Shown here: in pieces, positions 51,849 through 60,899 of the stretch
Layout of the letters: each line of letters opens with the position of its first letter
How positions within the stretch are numbered: position 1 is the stretch's first letter
DNA from: Chloroflexota bacterium
GTDB lineage: Bacteria; Chloroflexota; Anaerolineae; Anaerolineales; Villigracilaceae
DNA length: 64,000 bases
Direction of reading: 5' to 3'
Assembly (NCBI GenBank): GCA_024434165.1
Contig: QMIW01000022.1
Span: 1-64,000, forward strand
Position numbers and translations under genes: made by a program
The notes under the pieces: model-generated
Told to the model about the DNA's origin: nothing
Seen by the model: the letters and a program-made list of their open reading frames with translations, nothing else
Database searches by the model: none

Positions 51849-53168
51849 ATGAAAGCAGGGCGAATTCTGGTCGCCTTGATGCTGGTCGTTGGGCTGGTTG
51901 GCGTTTTCGTCAACGGCGCGCCGCTTTACTCCCGCTTCCTTTTCCTGGGGCTTTTGCTGCTCGTCACCGCCTGGGCGTGGACGCGCTGGGCGGCATTGGG
52001 CTTGCATTTGGAACGGAGTTCGCGCGAACTGCGCGCCAATGTGGGGGATGTCTTCGAGGAAAATTACAAGATTCAAAACCGAGGCATCCTGCCTGTGCCG
52101 TGGATCGAGGTTGCCAACCAGACCAGCCTGCCGTTTGCGGCTGGTTCGCGTTTGCTCACGCTGATGATGGGACGCCAGCGCAGGTCGTATACCGCCCGCA
52201 CCTGGCTGACGCGCCGCGGCAGCTTTCAACTGGGACCCACGCGACTCTCCACGGGCGACCCGTTTGGCTTGTTTACTGCGGGCAGGGTTTTCCCGCCTCA
52301 CGAAACGCTCATTGTCTTCCCGATGATTCATGAAATTCAAAAGTTCGCTTCGCCTCCGGGGCTGCTGCCCGGCGGCCAGGTCATTCGCAGAAAATCACAG
52401 GATATTACCCCGCACGCGGCGGGCGTCCGTGAGTATGTGCACGGCGATGCAATGAAGCGCATTCACTGGCCCACCAGCATCCGGCGCGGACGCCTGATGG
52501 TCAAGGAGTTCGAGCAGGACCCGCAGGCGGAAATTTGGATTTACCTCGACTGTCAGAAGATCGTCCATTTTCAAAACCCGCACCGGGAAGAAGACGTGCC
52601 TCTGCACACCATGCTTTTCACGAAGCGCCCGAAAATAAACCTGCCGCCCTCCACCCTTGAATATTCGGTGAGCGCCGCCGCCTCGCTTGCGCATTATTTC
52701 ATCGGGCAGAGACGCGCCATCGGCTATGCCAGCGCCGGGCAAACCTTCACCGAACTCCCGGCGGAACGCAGTGAAAGGCAGGAGGAAAAGATTCTCGAAA
52801 CCCTCGCGTTTGTGGAAGCCAATGGGAGCATGTCCATTGCCGCACTGGTGGCGGCGCAGGCTTCCCAGCTTCCGCAGCGGTCGAGCATCATTTTGATCAC
52901 ACCGACTGTGCTCCCCGACCTTTTGCAGGCGGTGGACGACCTGCTCATGCGGTATCTATCGCCCATGGTCGTTTTGCTGGATGCGCAAACCTTCGGCGGA
53001 CCCACAGGCACGGATGCGCTCGTCAATTCCCTGCGCGAACGGCGTGTGCCCGTCAGCGTCATTGCCTGCGGCGATGACCTCTCGCAGGCGTTATCGGCTG
53101 TCTCATCGGCTTACACTACACAGGATTACCGCGCATGGCAAACACCGGCATACTCACCATTGACCTGA
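51849..53168 (+). CDS. DUF58-domain membrane protein
   Basis: 439 residues. Two N-terminal membrane segments (about 7-42), then a beta-rich region and the DUF58 core around IRRKSQDITPHAAGVREYVHGDAMKRIHWPTSIRRG, followed by a vWA-like domain. It is the usual partner of MoxR ATPases in envelope-related or stress-related complexes. Its last 34 bases overlap the next gene. Confidence 0.9.
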   Translation: MKAGRILVALMLVVGLVGVFVNGAPLYSRFLFLGLLLLVTAWAWTRWAALGLHLERSSRELRANVGDVFEENYKIQNRGILPVPWIEVANQTSLPFAAGSRLLTLMMGRQRRSYTARTWLTRRGSFQLGPTRLSTGDPFGLFTAGRVFPPHETLIVFPMIHEIQKFASPPGLLPGGQVIRRKSQDITPHAAGVREYVHGDAMKRIHWPTSIRRGRLMVKEFEQDPQAEIWIYLDCQKIVHFQNPHREEDVPLHTMLFTKRPKINLPPSTLEYSVSAAASLAHYFIGQRRAIGYASAGQTFTELPAERSERQEEKILETLAFVEANGSMSIAALVAAQASQLPQRSSIILITPTVLPDLLQAVDDLLMRYLSPMVVLLDAQTFGGPTGTDALVNSLRERRVPVSVIACGDDLSQALSAVSSAYTTQDYRAWQTPAYSPLT

Positions 53169-54037
53169 ATTTTCAAAACAAGACGCAAGCCATCGCTTCG
53201 TATTTGATTCGACACGACGACGGAGCGATCCTGGTCGAAAGCGGACCCGCTTCGACTCTTCCCGCGCTCGAAGCTGCTCTTGCAAAAGAAGGCTTGTCTC
53301 CCCGGCACATTACCCACGTCCTGCTCACGCACATTCACCTGGACCACGCCGGCGCGGCGGGATGGCTCTCGCGGCAGGGTGCGGAAATTTACGTCCACCC
53401 CAACGGAGCGCCCCACCTTTTGAACCCCGAAAAACTGATCGCCAGCGCCGCGCGCATTTACGGCGATAGAATGGATACGCTCTGGGGCGGGGTGCTGCCT
53501 GTGGTGCAGAGTCAACTCAAAGTCCCGAACGATGCGGAGGAGATCGTCATCGGCAGACTGCGCTTCCTGCCTGTCAATACGCCCGGTCATGCCGAACATC
53601 ATTTCGCCTATCTCTTTGAAGACGTTTGCTTTTCGGGCGATGTGGGCGGGGTGCGGATTCCGGGATATGCCTACCTGCGCGCACCGATGCCGCCGCCGGA
53701 ACTGCATTTCGGACGCTGGCGCGAAAGCCTGGCGCGGCTGCGTTCGCTGAAATTTGCCCGCATTGCGCCGACCCACTTTGGAGTTTTCGACGACCCGGCG
53801 TGGCAGATTGACGAATTGGATAAAACGCTCGCCGCCACCGAAAAATGGCTGGAAGGCGTGATGGCGTCCGGCCCGTCCATCGAGGAACTGCGCGGGCATT
53901 TCACCGATTGGATGAACAACGAAGCGAAGGAAAAAGGCTTGAGCGAGGATGTGCTGCGCGCTTATTCGCTTTCGAACCCGGTTGGGATGAGCGCCGACGG
54001 GTTGATGCGCTATTGGAAGAAGTTTAGAAGCGGGTAG
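53135..54037 (+). CDS. MBL-fold metallo-hydrolase
   Basis: 300 residues. The zinc motif LTHIHLDHAG (about 63-72), a further His in NTPGHAEHHFAY, an Asp in FSGDVGG and a late THFG. This is the general metallo-beta-lactamase fold; the substrate is unknown (hydrolase of a thioester or lactone type is common). It overlaps the DUF58 gene by 34 bases in another frame, so the three genes form one operon. Confidence 0.88.
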   Translation: MANTGILTIDLNFQNKTQAIASYLIRHDDGAILVESGPASTLPALEAALAKEGLSPRHITHVLLTHIHLDHAGAAGWLSRQGAEIYVHPNGAPHLLNPEKLIASAARIYGDRMDTLWGGVLPVVQSQLKVPNDAEEIVIGRLRFLPVNTPGHAEHHFAYLFEDVCFSGDVGGVRIPGYAYLRAPMPPPELHFGRWRESLARLRSLKFARIAPTHFGVFDDPAWQIDELDKTLAATEKWLEGVMASGPSIEELRGHFTDWMNNEAKEKGLSEDVLRAYSLSNPVGMSADGLMRYWKKFRSG

Positions 54038-54039
54038 GT

Positions 54040-54219
54040 GTACCGCAAAATTTATTTTGCCTGCCTCCCGCAAAATTCTCTACCGTACATAACAACGCTC
54101 GCGCCGCCGTCTCGGCGGCGATTTCCGGGGGCATCTTGCACCCAGGACAGCGCAAGGAGTAATTTCGGATTTTGCTCTTATTTGTACGGTAGAGAAGCGC
54201 AAGATAAATCTTGCAGTAC
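54040..54219. repeat. MITE-like 180-base element with terminal inverted repeats
   Basis: Outer arms at 54040-54060 and 54199-54219 match at 18 of 21 positions as inverted repeats (GTACYGCAARATTTATYTTGC). Inner arms TTCTCTACCGTACA (54076-54089) and TGTACGGTAGAGAA (54183-54196) are a perfect 14-base inverted repeat. The centre holds a GC-rich hairpin (CGCCGCCGTCTCGGCGGCG). No coding potential. It fills most of the gap between the MBL and argF genes. Confidence 0.7.
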
Positions 54220-54263
54220 TGCTGGATAAAGTAATTTGTCATGTGAAAGGTGTGATGCTTGAA

Positions 54264-54294
54264 ACCTGCCAAAACAGGTCAAAGCGAATATACT
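54264..54294 (+). promoter_or_regulatory. argF upstream palindrome and -10 box
   Basis: ACCTG-CCAAAA-CAGGT at 54264-54279 is a perfect interrupted palindrome lying where the -35 of a promoter with TATACT (54289-54294) would be. It could be an operator; the regulator is unknown. Confidence 0.4.
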
Positions 54295-54313
54295 CTCAAT
54301 TCAAGGAGCGAAT

Positions 54314-55240
54314 ATGAAGGACTTTCTTGCCATCTCCGATTATTCTTCGGAGGAAATTCAGGACCTGCTCGACCTCGCGGTCAAACTTAAAAAGCAATAC
54401 TTCAAAAGCGGGAACAAGCCGATCTTCAAAGGCAAGGTGCTGGGGATGATCTTCCAAAAACCCAGCCTGCGCACCCGCGTTTCGTTCGATATGGCGATGC
54501 GGCACTGCGGCGGCGACGCGCTTTATCTTTCCCCCAATGAGATCGGTTTGGGCAAGCGCGAATCCATTGCGGATGTGGCGCGCGTGATGTCGGGCTACGT
54601 TCAGGCGTTGATGGCGCGCGTGTTCGACCACGAGCATGTGCTGGAACTGGCGCGCTGGGCGGAGGTCCCTGTGATCAACGGCTTGAGTGATTACAACCAT
54701 CCCTGCCAGGGCATGGCAGACGCGCTGACCATTGTCGAGAAGTTCGGCGCGAAATCGAAGGGCTTGAACGTGGCGTATGTGGGCGACGGCAACAACGTGG
54801 CGGTCTCGCTGATGCACGTCTCTGCGCAGCTTGGCTGGAACTTTACGATTGCCAGCCCCGAAGGGTACGACATTACCCCGAAGGCAGTGGAGATCGGGCG
54901 AAAGATCGCCGAAAAGACCAAAAGCAAATTGACCTTCCTGCGCGACCCGCACGAAGCCGTGAAGAATGCGCATGTGATTTATACCGATACCTGGACCAGC
55001 ATGGGGCAGGAGGAGGAAGCCGCGAAGCGCGAGAAGGTCTTTCCGCCGTATCAGGTCAACGCACAACTCGTCCGCGAGGCGGATAAGGACGTGATTGTGA
55101 TGCACTGCCTCCCGGCGCACCGCAACCACGAATTGACCGACGAAGTGGCGGATGGTCCGCATTCGGTCATCTTCCAGCAGGCGCACAACCGCCTGCACGC
55201 GCAGAAGGCGATTTTGGCACGGTTGTTTGGCGTTGGATAA
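54314..55240 (+). CDS. argF: Ornithine carbamoyltransferase
   Basis: 308 residues, normal length. The carbamoyl-phosphate site [11 protein letters not shown] (SLRTR at 51-55) and the ornithine site HCLPAH (264-269) are intact, with [15 protein letters not shown] in between. It makes citrulline from ornithine and carbamoyl phosphate. It could serve arginine synthesis or, with the ornithine aminotransferase encoded next, share ornithine between anabolic and catabolic uses. CAAGGAGCG precedes the ATG. Confidence 0.95.
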   Translation: MKDFLAISDYSSEEIQDLLDLAVKLKKQYFKSGNKPIFKGKVLGMIFQKPSLRTRVSFDMAMRHCGGDALYLSPNEIGLGKRESIADVARVMSGYVQALMARVFDHEHVLELARWAEVPVINGLSDYNHPCQGMADALTIVEKFGAKSKGLNVAYVGDGNNVAVSLMHVSAQLGWNFTIASPEGYDITPKAVEIGRKIAEKTKSKLTFLRDPHEAVKNAHVIYTDTWTSMGQEEEAAKREKVFPPYQVNAQLVREADKDVIVMHCLPAHRNHELTDEVADGPHSVIFQQAHNRLHAQKAILARLFGVG

Positions 55241-55306
55241 ATGTCACCGCGAGGAACGAAGCGGTCTCCTGTAATATAGAGATTGCTTCGCTGCGCCCGC
55301 GATGAC
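55241..55306. repeat. Intergenic palindrome of the GCGAGGANCGAAGCG type
   Basis: TGTCACCGCGAGGAACGAAG on the left and CTGCGCCCGCGATGACA on the right with GAGATTGCTTCG near the turn. I recognise it as a degenerate copy of a palindrome common between genes in many bacteria. It lies between argF and rocD. Confidence 0.7.
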
Positions 55307-55324
55307 ATAAATAAAGGTGAATTC

Positions 55325-56527
55325 ATGAAAACTCAGGACTTTATCGAAATTGAAGAGCAGTACGGCGCGCATAATTACCATCCCCTCGATGTCGTCATCG
55401 AAAAGGCGGAAGGGGTGTGGGTCTACGACGTGGAGGGGAGGAAATATCTCGATTGTCTCTCCGCGTATTCGGCGGTGAATCAAGGACACGTCCACCCCGA
55501 AATATTGAAGGCATTGCTCGAACAGGCGAAAAAGGTCACGCTTACCTCGCGTGCGTTCCGCAACGACCAGCTGCCCATGCTTTACAAGGAACTTTCCGAG
55601 ATGAGCGGCTACGAAATATCCCTGCCGATGAACTCGGGCGCCGAAGCCGTCGAAACGGCGGTCAAACTCGCGCGCAAGTGGGCGTACCAGGTCAAGAAGG
55701 TGCCGCGCCATCAGGCGGAGATCATCGTCGCGGGCAACAACTTCCACGGACGTACCGTCACCATCGTCTCGTTCTCCACCGAGCCTTCCTACCGCGACGA
55801 TTTCGGTCCATTCACGCCCGGCTTTGTGGTGGTGGAATACGGCGACGCCTCAGCCGTCGAAAAAGCCATCACGCCCAACACGGCGGCGGTCCTGCTGGAG
55901 CCGATTCAAGGCGAAGCGGGAGTGATCGTTCCGCCTGCGGGATATTTGAAGGCGGTCGCTGAAATCTGCCGGAAGAACAACGTGCTCTTCATTGCGGATG
56001 AAATTCAAACGGGTCTCGGCCGGACCGGGAAGTTGTTCGCCGCCCAGCATGACGGCGTCCGCGCGGACATCACCATCGTGGGCAAGGCGCTTTCCGGCGG
56101 GTTTTACCCCGTCTCTGCCATTCTTGCGGATAAGGCAGTGCTGGGGTTGTTCCAACCCGGGGAACACGGCTCGACCTTCGGGGGCAACCCGCTGGCGGCG
56201 GCGGTGGCGCGCGCTTCGCTGCGCGTCCTGCGCGAAGAAAAACTCGCCGAGCGTTCGGCGGAATTGGGCGAATACTTCATCGAGCAGTTGAGCGAGATCA
56301 CCAGTCCGCATGTGAAAGAGGTGCGCGGAAAAGGTCTGCTGATCGGCGTGGAGCTCAAGCCGGAGGCGGGCGGCGCGCGCCGTTTCTGTGAGGCGTTGAA
56401 GTCGAAAGGCATCCTTGCCAAGGAGACGCACGATAATGTCATCCGCTTTGCGCCGCCGCTGGTCATTGATAAAGAAACGATAGATTGGGCGCTCCCATCC
56501 ATTCGGGAAACGCTCAACATGACGTAG
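55325..56527 (+). CDS. rocD: Ornithine aminotransferase
   Basis: 400 residues, class III. N-terminal [21 protein letters not shown] is the specific mark of ornithine aminotransferases, and [30 protein letters not shown] and the Lys in [15 protein letters not shown] complete the PLP site. It converts ornithine plus 2-oxoglutarate into glutamate-5-semialdehyde and glutamate. The start at 55325 follows AAAGGTGAATTC. Next to argF it links ornithine to proline/glutamate. Confidence 0.93.
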   Translation: MKTQDFIEIEEQYGAHNYHPLDVVIEKAEGVWVYDVEGRKYLDCLSAYSAVNQGHVHPEILKALLEQAKKVTLTSRAFRNDQLPMLYKELSEMSGYEISLPMNSGAEAVETAVKLARKWAYQVKKVPRHQAEIIVAGNNFHGRTVTIVSFSTEPSYRDDFGPFTPGFVVVEYGDASAVEKAITPNTAAVLLEPIQGEAGVIVPPAGYLKAVAEICRKNNVLFIADEIQTGLGRTGKLFAAQHDGVRADITIVGKALSGGFYPVSAILADKAVLGLFQPGEHGSTFGGNPLAAAVARASLRVLREEKLAERSAELGEYFIEQLSEITSPHVKEVRGKGLLIGVELKPEAGGARRFCEALKSKGILAKETHDNVIRFAPPLVIDKETIDWALPSIRETLNMT

Positions 56528-56551
56528 TTTGAATTCGGAAATCGGGGGATG

Positions 56552-56609
56552 TCTGCCTGTTTACCTGTGTACTTGTTATACCCGTAAATAAGTAGACAGG
56601 GAAACAGGT
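56552..56609. repeat. Intergenic palindrome of the CCTGTTTNCCTGT type
   Basis: CCTGTTTACCTGTGTACTT and AAGTAGACAGGGAAACAGG pair at 17 of 19 positions around an AT-rich centre. It lies between rocD and the alanine dehydrogenase gene. Confidence 0.7.
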
Positions 56610-56626
56610 ATTTTTATGGAGGCACC

Positions 56627-57709
56627 ATGTACATTGGAATACCCAAAGAAAGCAGACCTTTTGAATACCGGGTTGGGTTGTCCCCGGCGGGGGTGGAGAT
56701 TCTCTCTCAAAACGGGCATCAGGTCTTCGTCCAGCATGATGCGGGCAAGGAGGCGGGCTTCAGCGACGAGGATTACGAAAAGGCGGGGGCGCGCCTCGTC
56801 TATAACGCCGAGGAAGCCATCGCCCGCGCCGACCTGTTGTTGAAGGTTGCCCGCCCCACGCAGGAGGAACTGGACTGGCTGCGTCCCGGTACGACCCTGG
56901 CGGGTTTCCTGCACCTGGCTTCGGCGAGCCAGGATAAGATTGACCTGCTGCTCGAAAAGAAAATCACTTCCATTGCGTATGAGCAGATTCAAGCGCCCGA
57001 CGGCTCGCTTCCCGTCCTGCGCCCGTTCAGCCAGATCGGCGGCGCGATGGCGGCGCAGATCGCGGCGCGGCTGCTCCAAAACAACTGGGGCGGGAAGGGC
57101 ATCCTGATGGGCGGCGTGCCGGGCGTTCCGCCGGCGGAGATCGTCATTCTGGGCGCGGGCGTGGTCGGCACGTATGCCACCCAAATGTGCCTGGGCATGG
57201 GCGCGCATGTGACGGTCATTGACCATAACCTTGCCGCGCTTCAACGATTGTGGGATCGTTTTCCGTCCATCGTCACGAAGATCTCGACCAGGCGAAACAT
57301 CGAACGTTCGGTGGCATACGCGGATGTGCTCATCGGCGCGGTGCTGACGCCGGGTCAGCGCGCGCCGATTCTGGTCACGCGCGAAATGGTGCGTTCGATG
57401 AAGCCGCGTTCCGTCATCATGGACATCAGCATTGACGAGGGCGGGTGTGTCGAAACATCGCGTCCGACCACGCACGAGCATCCGGTATACATCGAAGAGG
57501 GCATGCTGCACTATTGCGTGCCAAACATGCCCGGCGCGGTGGCGCGCACAGCCACGCATGCCTTTGTGAATTCAGCCATGCCCTACATCACGGAAATTGC
57601 CGCGCTCGGCGCGGATGCGATCCTGGGCGACCCATCTCTCGAACCGGCGGTCAATACGCATAACGGCAAACTCCACAACCTGGTTCGCCTGAACGCGAGG
57701 GAGGCTTAG
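56627..57709 (+). CDS. ald: Alanine dehydrogenase
   Basis: 360 residues. IGIPKESRPFEYRVGLSPAG at the N-terminus, LLLKVARPTQEE, the NAD site VILGAGVVGTYATQMCLGMG and DISIDEGGCVETSRPTTHEHP. It interconverts alanine plus NAD+ with pyruvate, ammonia and NADH. In this setting it would return the amino groups collected on alanine by pyruvate-dependent aminotransferases (inference). ATG at 56627, one base before the CoA-transferase gene at its other end. Confidence 0.93.
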   Translation: MYIGIPKESRPFEYRVGLSPAGVEILSQNGHQVFVQHDAGKEAGFSDEDYEKAGARLVYNAEEAIARADLLLKVARPTQEELDWLRPGTTLAGFLHLASASQDKIDLLLEKKITSIAYEQIQAPDGSLPVLRPFSQIGGAMAAQIAARLLQNNWGGKGILMGGVPGVPPAEIVILGAGVVGTYATQMCLGMGAHVTVIDHNLAALQRLWDRFPSIVTKISTRRNIERSVAYADVLIGAVLTPGQRAPILVTREMVRSMKPRSVIMDISIDEGGCVETSRPTTHEHPVYIEEGMLHYCVPNMPGAVARTATHAFVNSAMPYITEIAALGADAILGDPSLEPAVNTHNGKLHNLVRLNAREA

Positions 57710-57710
57710 G

Positions 57711-59024
57711 ATGACGACTGCGCCGAGTATTTACCAATCCCGTGTGACCACCGCAGAAGAAGCGGTGAAGGTGATCAAATCGGGGAATCGCGTCTTCCTG
57801 ACCGGCAACGTTTCCGTCCCGCAGACGCTTCTGGCGGCGCTGGTCAAACACGCGCCCAACGTGCAGGACGTGGAAATCTGCCAGGCGCTGACGGTGGGTC
57901 CCGCCGATTACGTCGCCCCGGAGATGGAAGGCCGCCTGCGCGTGAATTCCATGTTCATCAGCGCCAACATCCGCAAGGCGGTTCACGAAGGCCGCGCGGA
58001 CTTTACGCCGGTTTTGCTTTCAGAATTTCCGCTGCTGTTCAAGCGCGGCATTCTGCCGGTGGATGTGGCGCTCATTCACGTCTCCACACCGGATGAGCAT
58101 GGGTTTTGCAGTCTTGGTGTGGAAGTGGGGCTGACCAAATCCGCCGCGGAGTCGGCGAAGGTGATCGTTGCCGAGGTCAACGAACAAATGCCGCGCACGC
58201 TGGGCGATTCGTTCATTCACGTCAGCCGGCTGACCCATATCGTGCCCGTCAACTACCCGATTCCCGAACATAAAATGACCGAAGAAGGGGATGCCGAAAT
58301 CGTCCAAAAGATCGCCGGTCACGTCGCTTCGTTGATCCCGGACGGCGCGACCATGCAGCTGGGAATCGGCTCCATCCCCGATGCGGTGTTGAAATTCCTT
58401 TCGGATAAAAAAGACCTGGGCATCCACACCGAATTGTTCTCCGACGGCGTGATCGAACTGGTCAACGCCGGCGTGCTGACCAATGCCCGCAAATCGCTTC
58501 ACCCCGGCAAGATCGTGGCAGGTTTCATCCTCGGCACCGGCAGGCTCTACAACTGGGTGAACGACAACCCAATGGTCGAAATGCACCGCACAGAGTACGT
58601 CAACGACCCATTCGTCATCGCGCAGAACGACCGCATGGTGGCGGTCAACTCCGCCATCGAAGTGGATCTGACCGGTCAGGTCTGCGCCGACAGCATCGGA
58701 CCGAAACTGTACAGCGGCGTAGGCGGTCAGCTGGATTTCATCTATGGCGCATCCCGTTCAAAGGACGGCGTTCCGATCATCGCCCTGCCGAGCACAGCCG
58801 CCATGCGGGACGGGACGCAGATCAGCAAGATTACCGCCATGCTCAAACACGGCGCAGGCGTGGTCACCACCCGCAACCACGTCCGTTTTGTGGTGACGGA
58901 ATACGGTGTCGCCGATCTCTACGGCAGGACCATCCGCCAGCGCGCGCAAGCCCTGATCAAGGTCGCGCATCCGCAATTCCGCGATGAGTTGACCCGGCAG
59001 GCAAGAGAACTCCACTACCTGTAA
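57711..59024 (+). CDS. Acetyl-CoA hydrolase/transferase family CoA-transferase (4-hydroxybutyrate CoA-transferase-like)
   Basis: 437 residues, the length of the Cat2/4-hydroxybutyrate CoA-transferase group. Key stretches are ATMQLGIGSIPDAVL, the probable catalytic Glu in LGIHTELFSDGVIELV, SVGGQLDFIYGASRS-like GGQLDFIYGASR and TEYGVADLYGRT. It exchanges CoA between acetyl-CoA and a carboxylic acid; 4-hydroxybutyrate, from GABA breakdown, is one possible partner but propionate or butyrate are equally possible. It starts two bases after the ald stop, so the two are co-expressed. Confidence 0.86.
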   Translation: MTTAPSIYQSRVTTAEEAVKVIKSGNRVFLTGNVSVPQTLLAALVKHAPNVQDVEICQALTVGPADYVAPEMEGRLRVNSMFISANIRKAVHEGRADFTPVLLSEFPLLFKRGILPVDVALIHVSTPDEHGFCSLGVEVGLTKSAAESAKVIVAEVNEQMPRTLGDSFIHVSRLTHIVPVNYPIPEHKMTEEGDAEIVQKIAGHVASLIPDGATMQLGIGSIPDAVLKFLSDKKDLGIHTELFSDGVIELVNAGVLTNARKSLHPGKIVAGFILGTGRLYNWVNDNPMVEMHRTEYVNDPFVIAQNDRMVAVNSAIEVDLTGQVCADSIGPKLYSGVGGQLDFIYGASRSKDGVPIIALPSTAAMRDGTQISKITAMLKHGAGVVTTRNHVRFVVTEYGVADLYGRTIRQRAQALIKVAHPQFRDELTRQARELHYL

Positions 59025-59033
59025 AAAGCCCGG

Positions 59034-59071
59034 TAAAGGCGCGGAGGCATTCGTAACTCCGCGCCTTTTTT
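59034..59071 (+). terminator. Rho-independent terminator after CoA-transferase gene
   Basis: GGCGCGGAG and CTCCGCGCC arms with GCATTCGTAA loop, followed by six T. Confidence 0.92.
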
Positions 59072-59101
59072 GTTGTTAACCTGATAATAATCAACCCCGG
59101 C

Positions 59102-59130
59102 TTGACATTCTCCCGGTTTTTCCCTATCAT
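59102..59130 (+). promoter_or_regulatory. Strong sigma-70-type promoter for pyruvate kinase, long leader
   Basis: Perfect TTGACA, 17-base spacer, TATCAT, leaving a leader of about 160 bases before the ATG. A second candidate (TTGACT at 59243, 16 bases, TAGACT at 59265) lies nearer the gene. The leader includes a CCCGCCATACTTCGGCTCGG stretch and T-run but no riboswitch I can identify. Confidence 0.65.
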
Positions 59131-59295
59131 CAGGGCGTTTTACCTGGGAACCCCCGGCAGAGTATCGCCAGACCGTATTCCATCCCTTTTATCACCCCGC
59201 CATACTTCGGCTCGGCTTTTTGGGTATATATCCTTCTCGTTGTTGACTTTCCGTTGACACGGATTAGACTATTTATTGACAGGAAATGATAATCA

Positions 59296-60777
59296 ATGCG
59301 TAACACAAAGATTGTTGCCACCATCGGGCCCGCATCCGACTCGGAACAGGCGCTCGAGGCTCTCATTCGATCGGGGATGAACGTCGCCCGCCTGAATTTT
59401 TCACATGGCACTCACGAACAGCATGCCCTGCGGGTGGCTGCCATTCGGAACGTTTCGGAAAAACTCGGCGTACCGGTCGGAATCCTGCAGGATTTGCAGG
59501 GACCGAAAATCCGCGTGGGGAAACTCGAAAACCCGCTTCAACTCTCGGTGGGTGAGGACGTTTGTTTGTACGCGACCCAGGATGAACCGCCTAAAAACGG
59601 CTGCCAGTTGATACCGGTGGACTTTCGGGAGCTGTTCGACTCCGTTCAGGTTGGCGATAAGTTGCTGCTCGACGACGGGCGTCTCGCCCTGGAGGTGATC
59701 TCCGCCGAGGGGCGCGTCGTTCACGCCAATGTGCTGGTGGGCGGCACGCTGTTTTCCCACAAGGGCATCAACCTGCCCGGCGTGAAACTCCGCATTGCCG
59801 GGTTCACCGAAAAGGATAAAGCCGACCTCGCCTTTGGCATCTCCCAGGGCGTGGACGCGGTTGCGATTTCCTTCGTCCGCAGCGCCGAGGATGTAAAGAC
59901 CGTCCGCGCGGCAATCGAGGAATTTTCGAAAGACAAACACACACCGCTCCTGATCGCCAAATTGGAAAAACCCGAAGCCCTCAACGAACTCGAAGCCATC
60001 CTCGACGTGGTGGACGGCGTGATGGTCGCGCGCGGCGATCTCGGCGTGGAACTCCCGCCGGAGCGCGTCCCGCCGCTGCAGAAGATGATCATCCGCGCTG
60101 CAAACGCGCGCGCAAAGCTGGTTATCACCGCCACTCAAATGCTCGAGTCCATGATTCAGAATCCGCTCCCCACGCGCGCCGAAGCGTCCGATGTCGCCAA
60201 CGCCGTCTTCGACGGCACCGATGCGGTCATGCTCTCCGCAGAGACGGCTTCGGGAGAATATCCCGGCGAAGCGGTTGCCATGATGGCGCGCATCGTGCTG
60301 GAAGCCGAGTCGCACTACATCGAGTGGGGCAGCCGTCAGGATGGCAGGGCAGGCTTGGGCGAGAGCGATGCGGCATCCATGGCGCGGGCGGCAAATGCGC
60401 TGGCGGTGGATCCCGAAGTCCGCGCGGTTGCCGTCTTCACCATGCAGGGGCGCTCCGCCTGGCTCATGTCCAAAGCGCGTCCGGCGAAGCGCATCCTTGC
60501 CTTCACGCCGCGAAAGGAAACCTGCCGGCAGCTGGCGTTCCTGTGGGGCGTTCAGCCGCACCTCATCAAATACGCCAATACGCTGGACGATATGCTCTCC
60601 GATGTGGATGCCGCCCTGTTGAAATCCGGCATTCAACCCGGTCAACAGGTTGTGTTGATTTGCGGTTATCCCATCGGTGAACAGCGCCCGCCGAACATGG
60701 CGCTGCTTCACACCGTGGGCAGCCAGCCCACCGTGAGCCTCGCCCGAAAATTGGCGGAAAAGAACGTCAAACCATAA
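59296..60777 (+). CDS. pyk: Pyruvate kinase
   Basis: 493 residues with all three domains. NTKIVATIGPASDS at the N-terminus, LQDLQGPKIRVG, LLIAKLEKPEAL (catalytic Lys/Glu), GVMVARGDLGVELP and VITATQMLESMI. It converts PEP plus ADP to pyruvate plus ATP. ATG 59296 follows AGGAAATGATAATCA. The only clear glycolytic gene in the window besides the truncated isomerase. Confidence 0.96.
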   Translation: MRNTKIVATIGPASDSEQALEALIRSGMNVARLNFSHGTHEQHALRVAAIRNVSEKLGVPVGILQDLQGPKIRVGKLENPLQLSVGEDVCLYATQDEPPKNGCQLIPVDFRELFDSVQVGDKLLLDDGRLALEVISAEGRVVHANVLVGGTLFSHKGINLPGVKLRIAGFTEKDKADLAFGISQGVDAVAISFVRSAEDVKTVRAAIEEFSKDKHTPLLIAKLEKPEALNELEAILDVVDGVMVARGDLGVELPPERVPPLQKMIIRAANARAKLVITATQMLESMIQNPLPTRAEASDVANAVFDGTDAVMLSAETASGEYPGEAVAMMARIVLEAESHYIEWGSRQDGRAGLGESDAASMARAANALAVDPEVRAVAVFTMQGRSAWLMSKARPAKRILAFTPRKETCRQLAFLWGVQPHLIKYANTLDDMLSDVDAALLKSGIQPGQQVVLICGYPIGEQRPPNMALLHTVGSQPTVSLARKLAEKNVKP

Positions 60778-60823
60778 TTTGGAATTTCCGCACTTTGGAT
60801 TTTTCTCCCCTCATACCGAATCC

Positions 60824-60864
60824 AGGCGGATGCAGTCTCCCGCCCGGCTGCATCCGCCTCTTTC
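60824..60864 (+). terminator. Hairpin between convergent pyk and EamA genes
   Basis: AGGCGGATGCAG and CTGCATCCGCCT form a perfect 12-pair stem with TCTCCCGCCCGG loop and a short T-rich tail. Confidence 0.75.
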
Positions 60865-60899
60865 CTGACCGGTACCTGCTTCTGTTTTCCGACGGCGGG

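Noticed and set aside
59131..59295. Riboswitch in the pyruvate kinase leader
   Set aside because: The leader is long enough, but I find no known aptamer core and no clear switching terminator.
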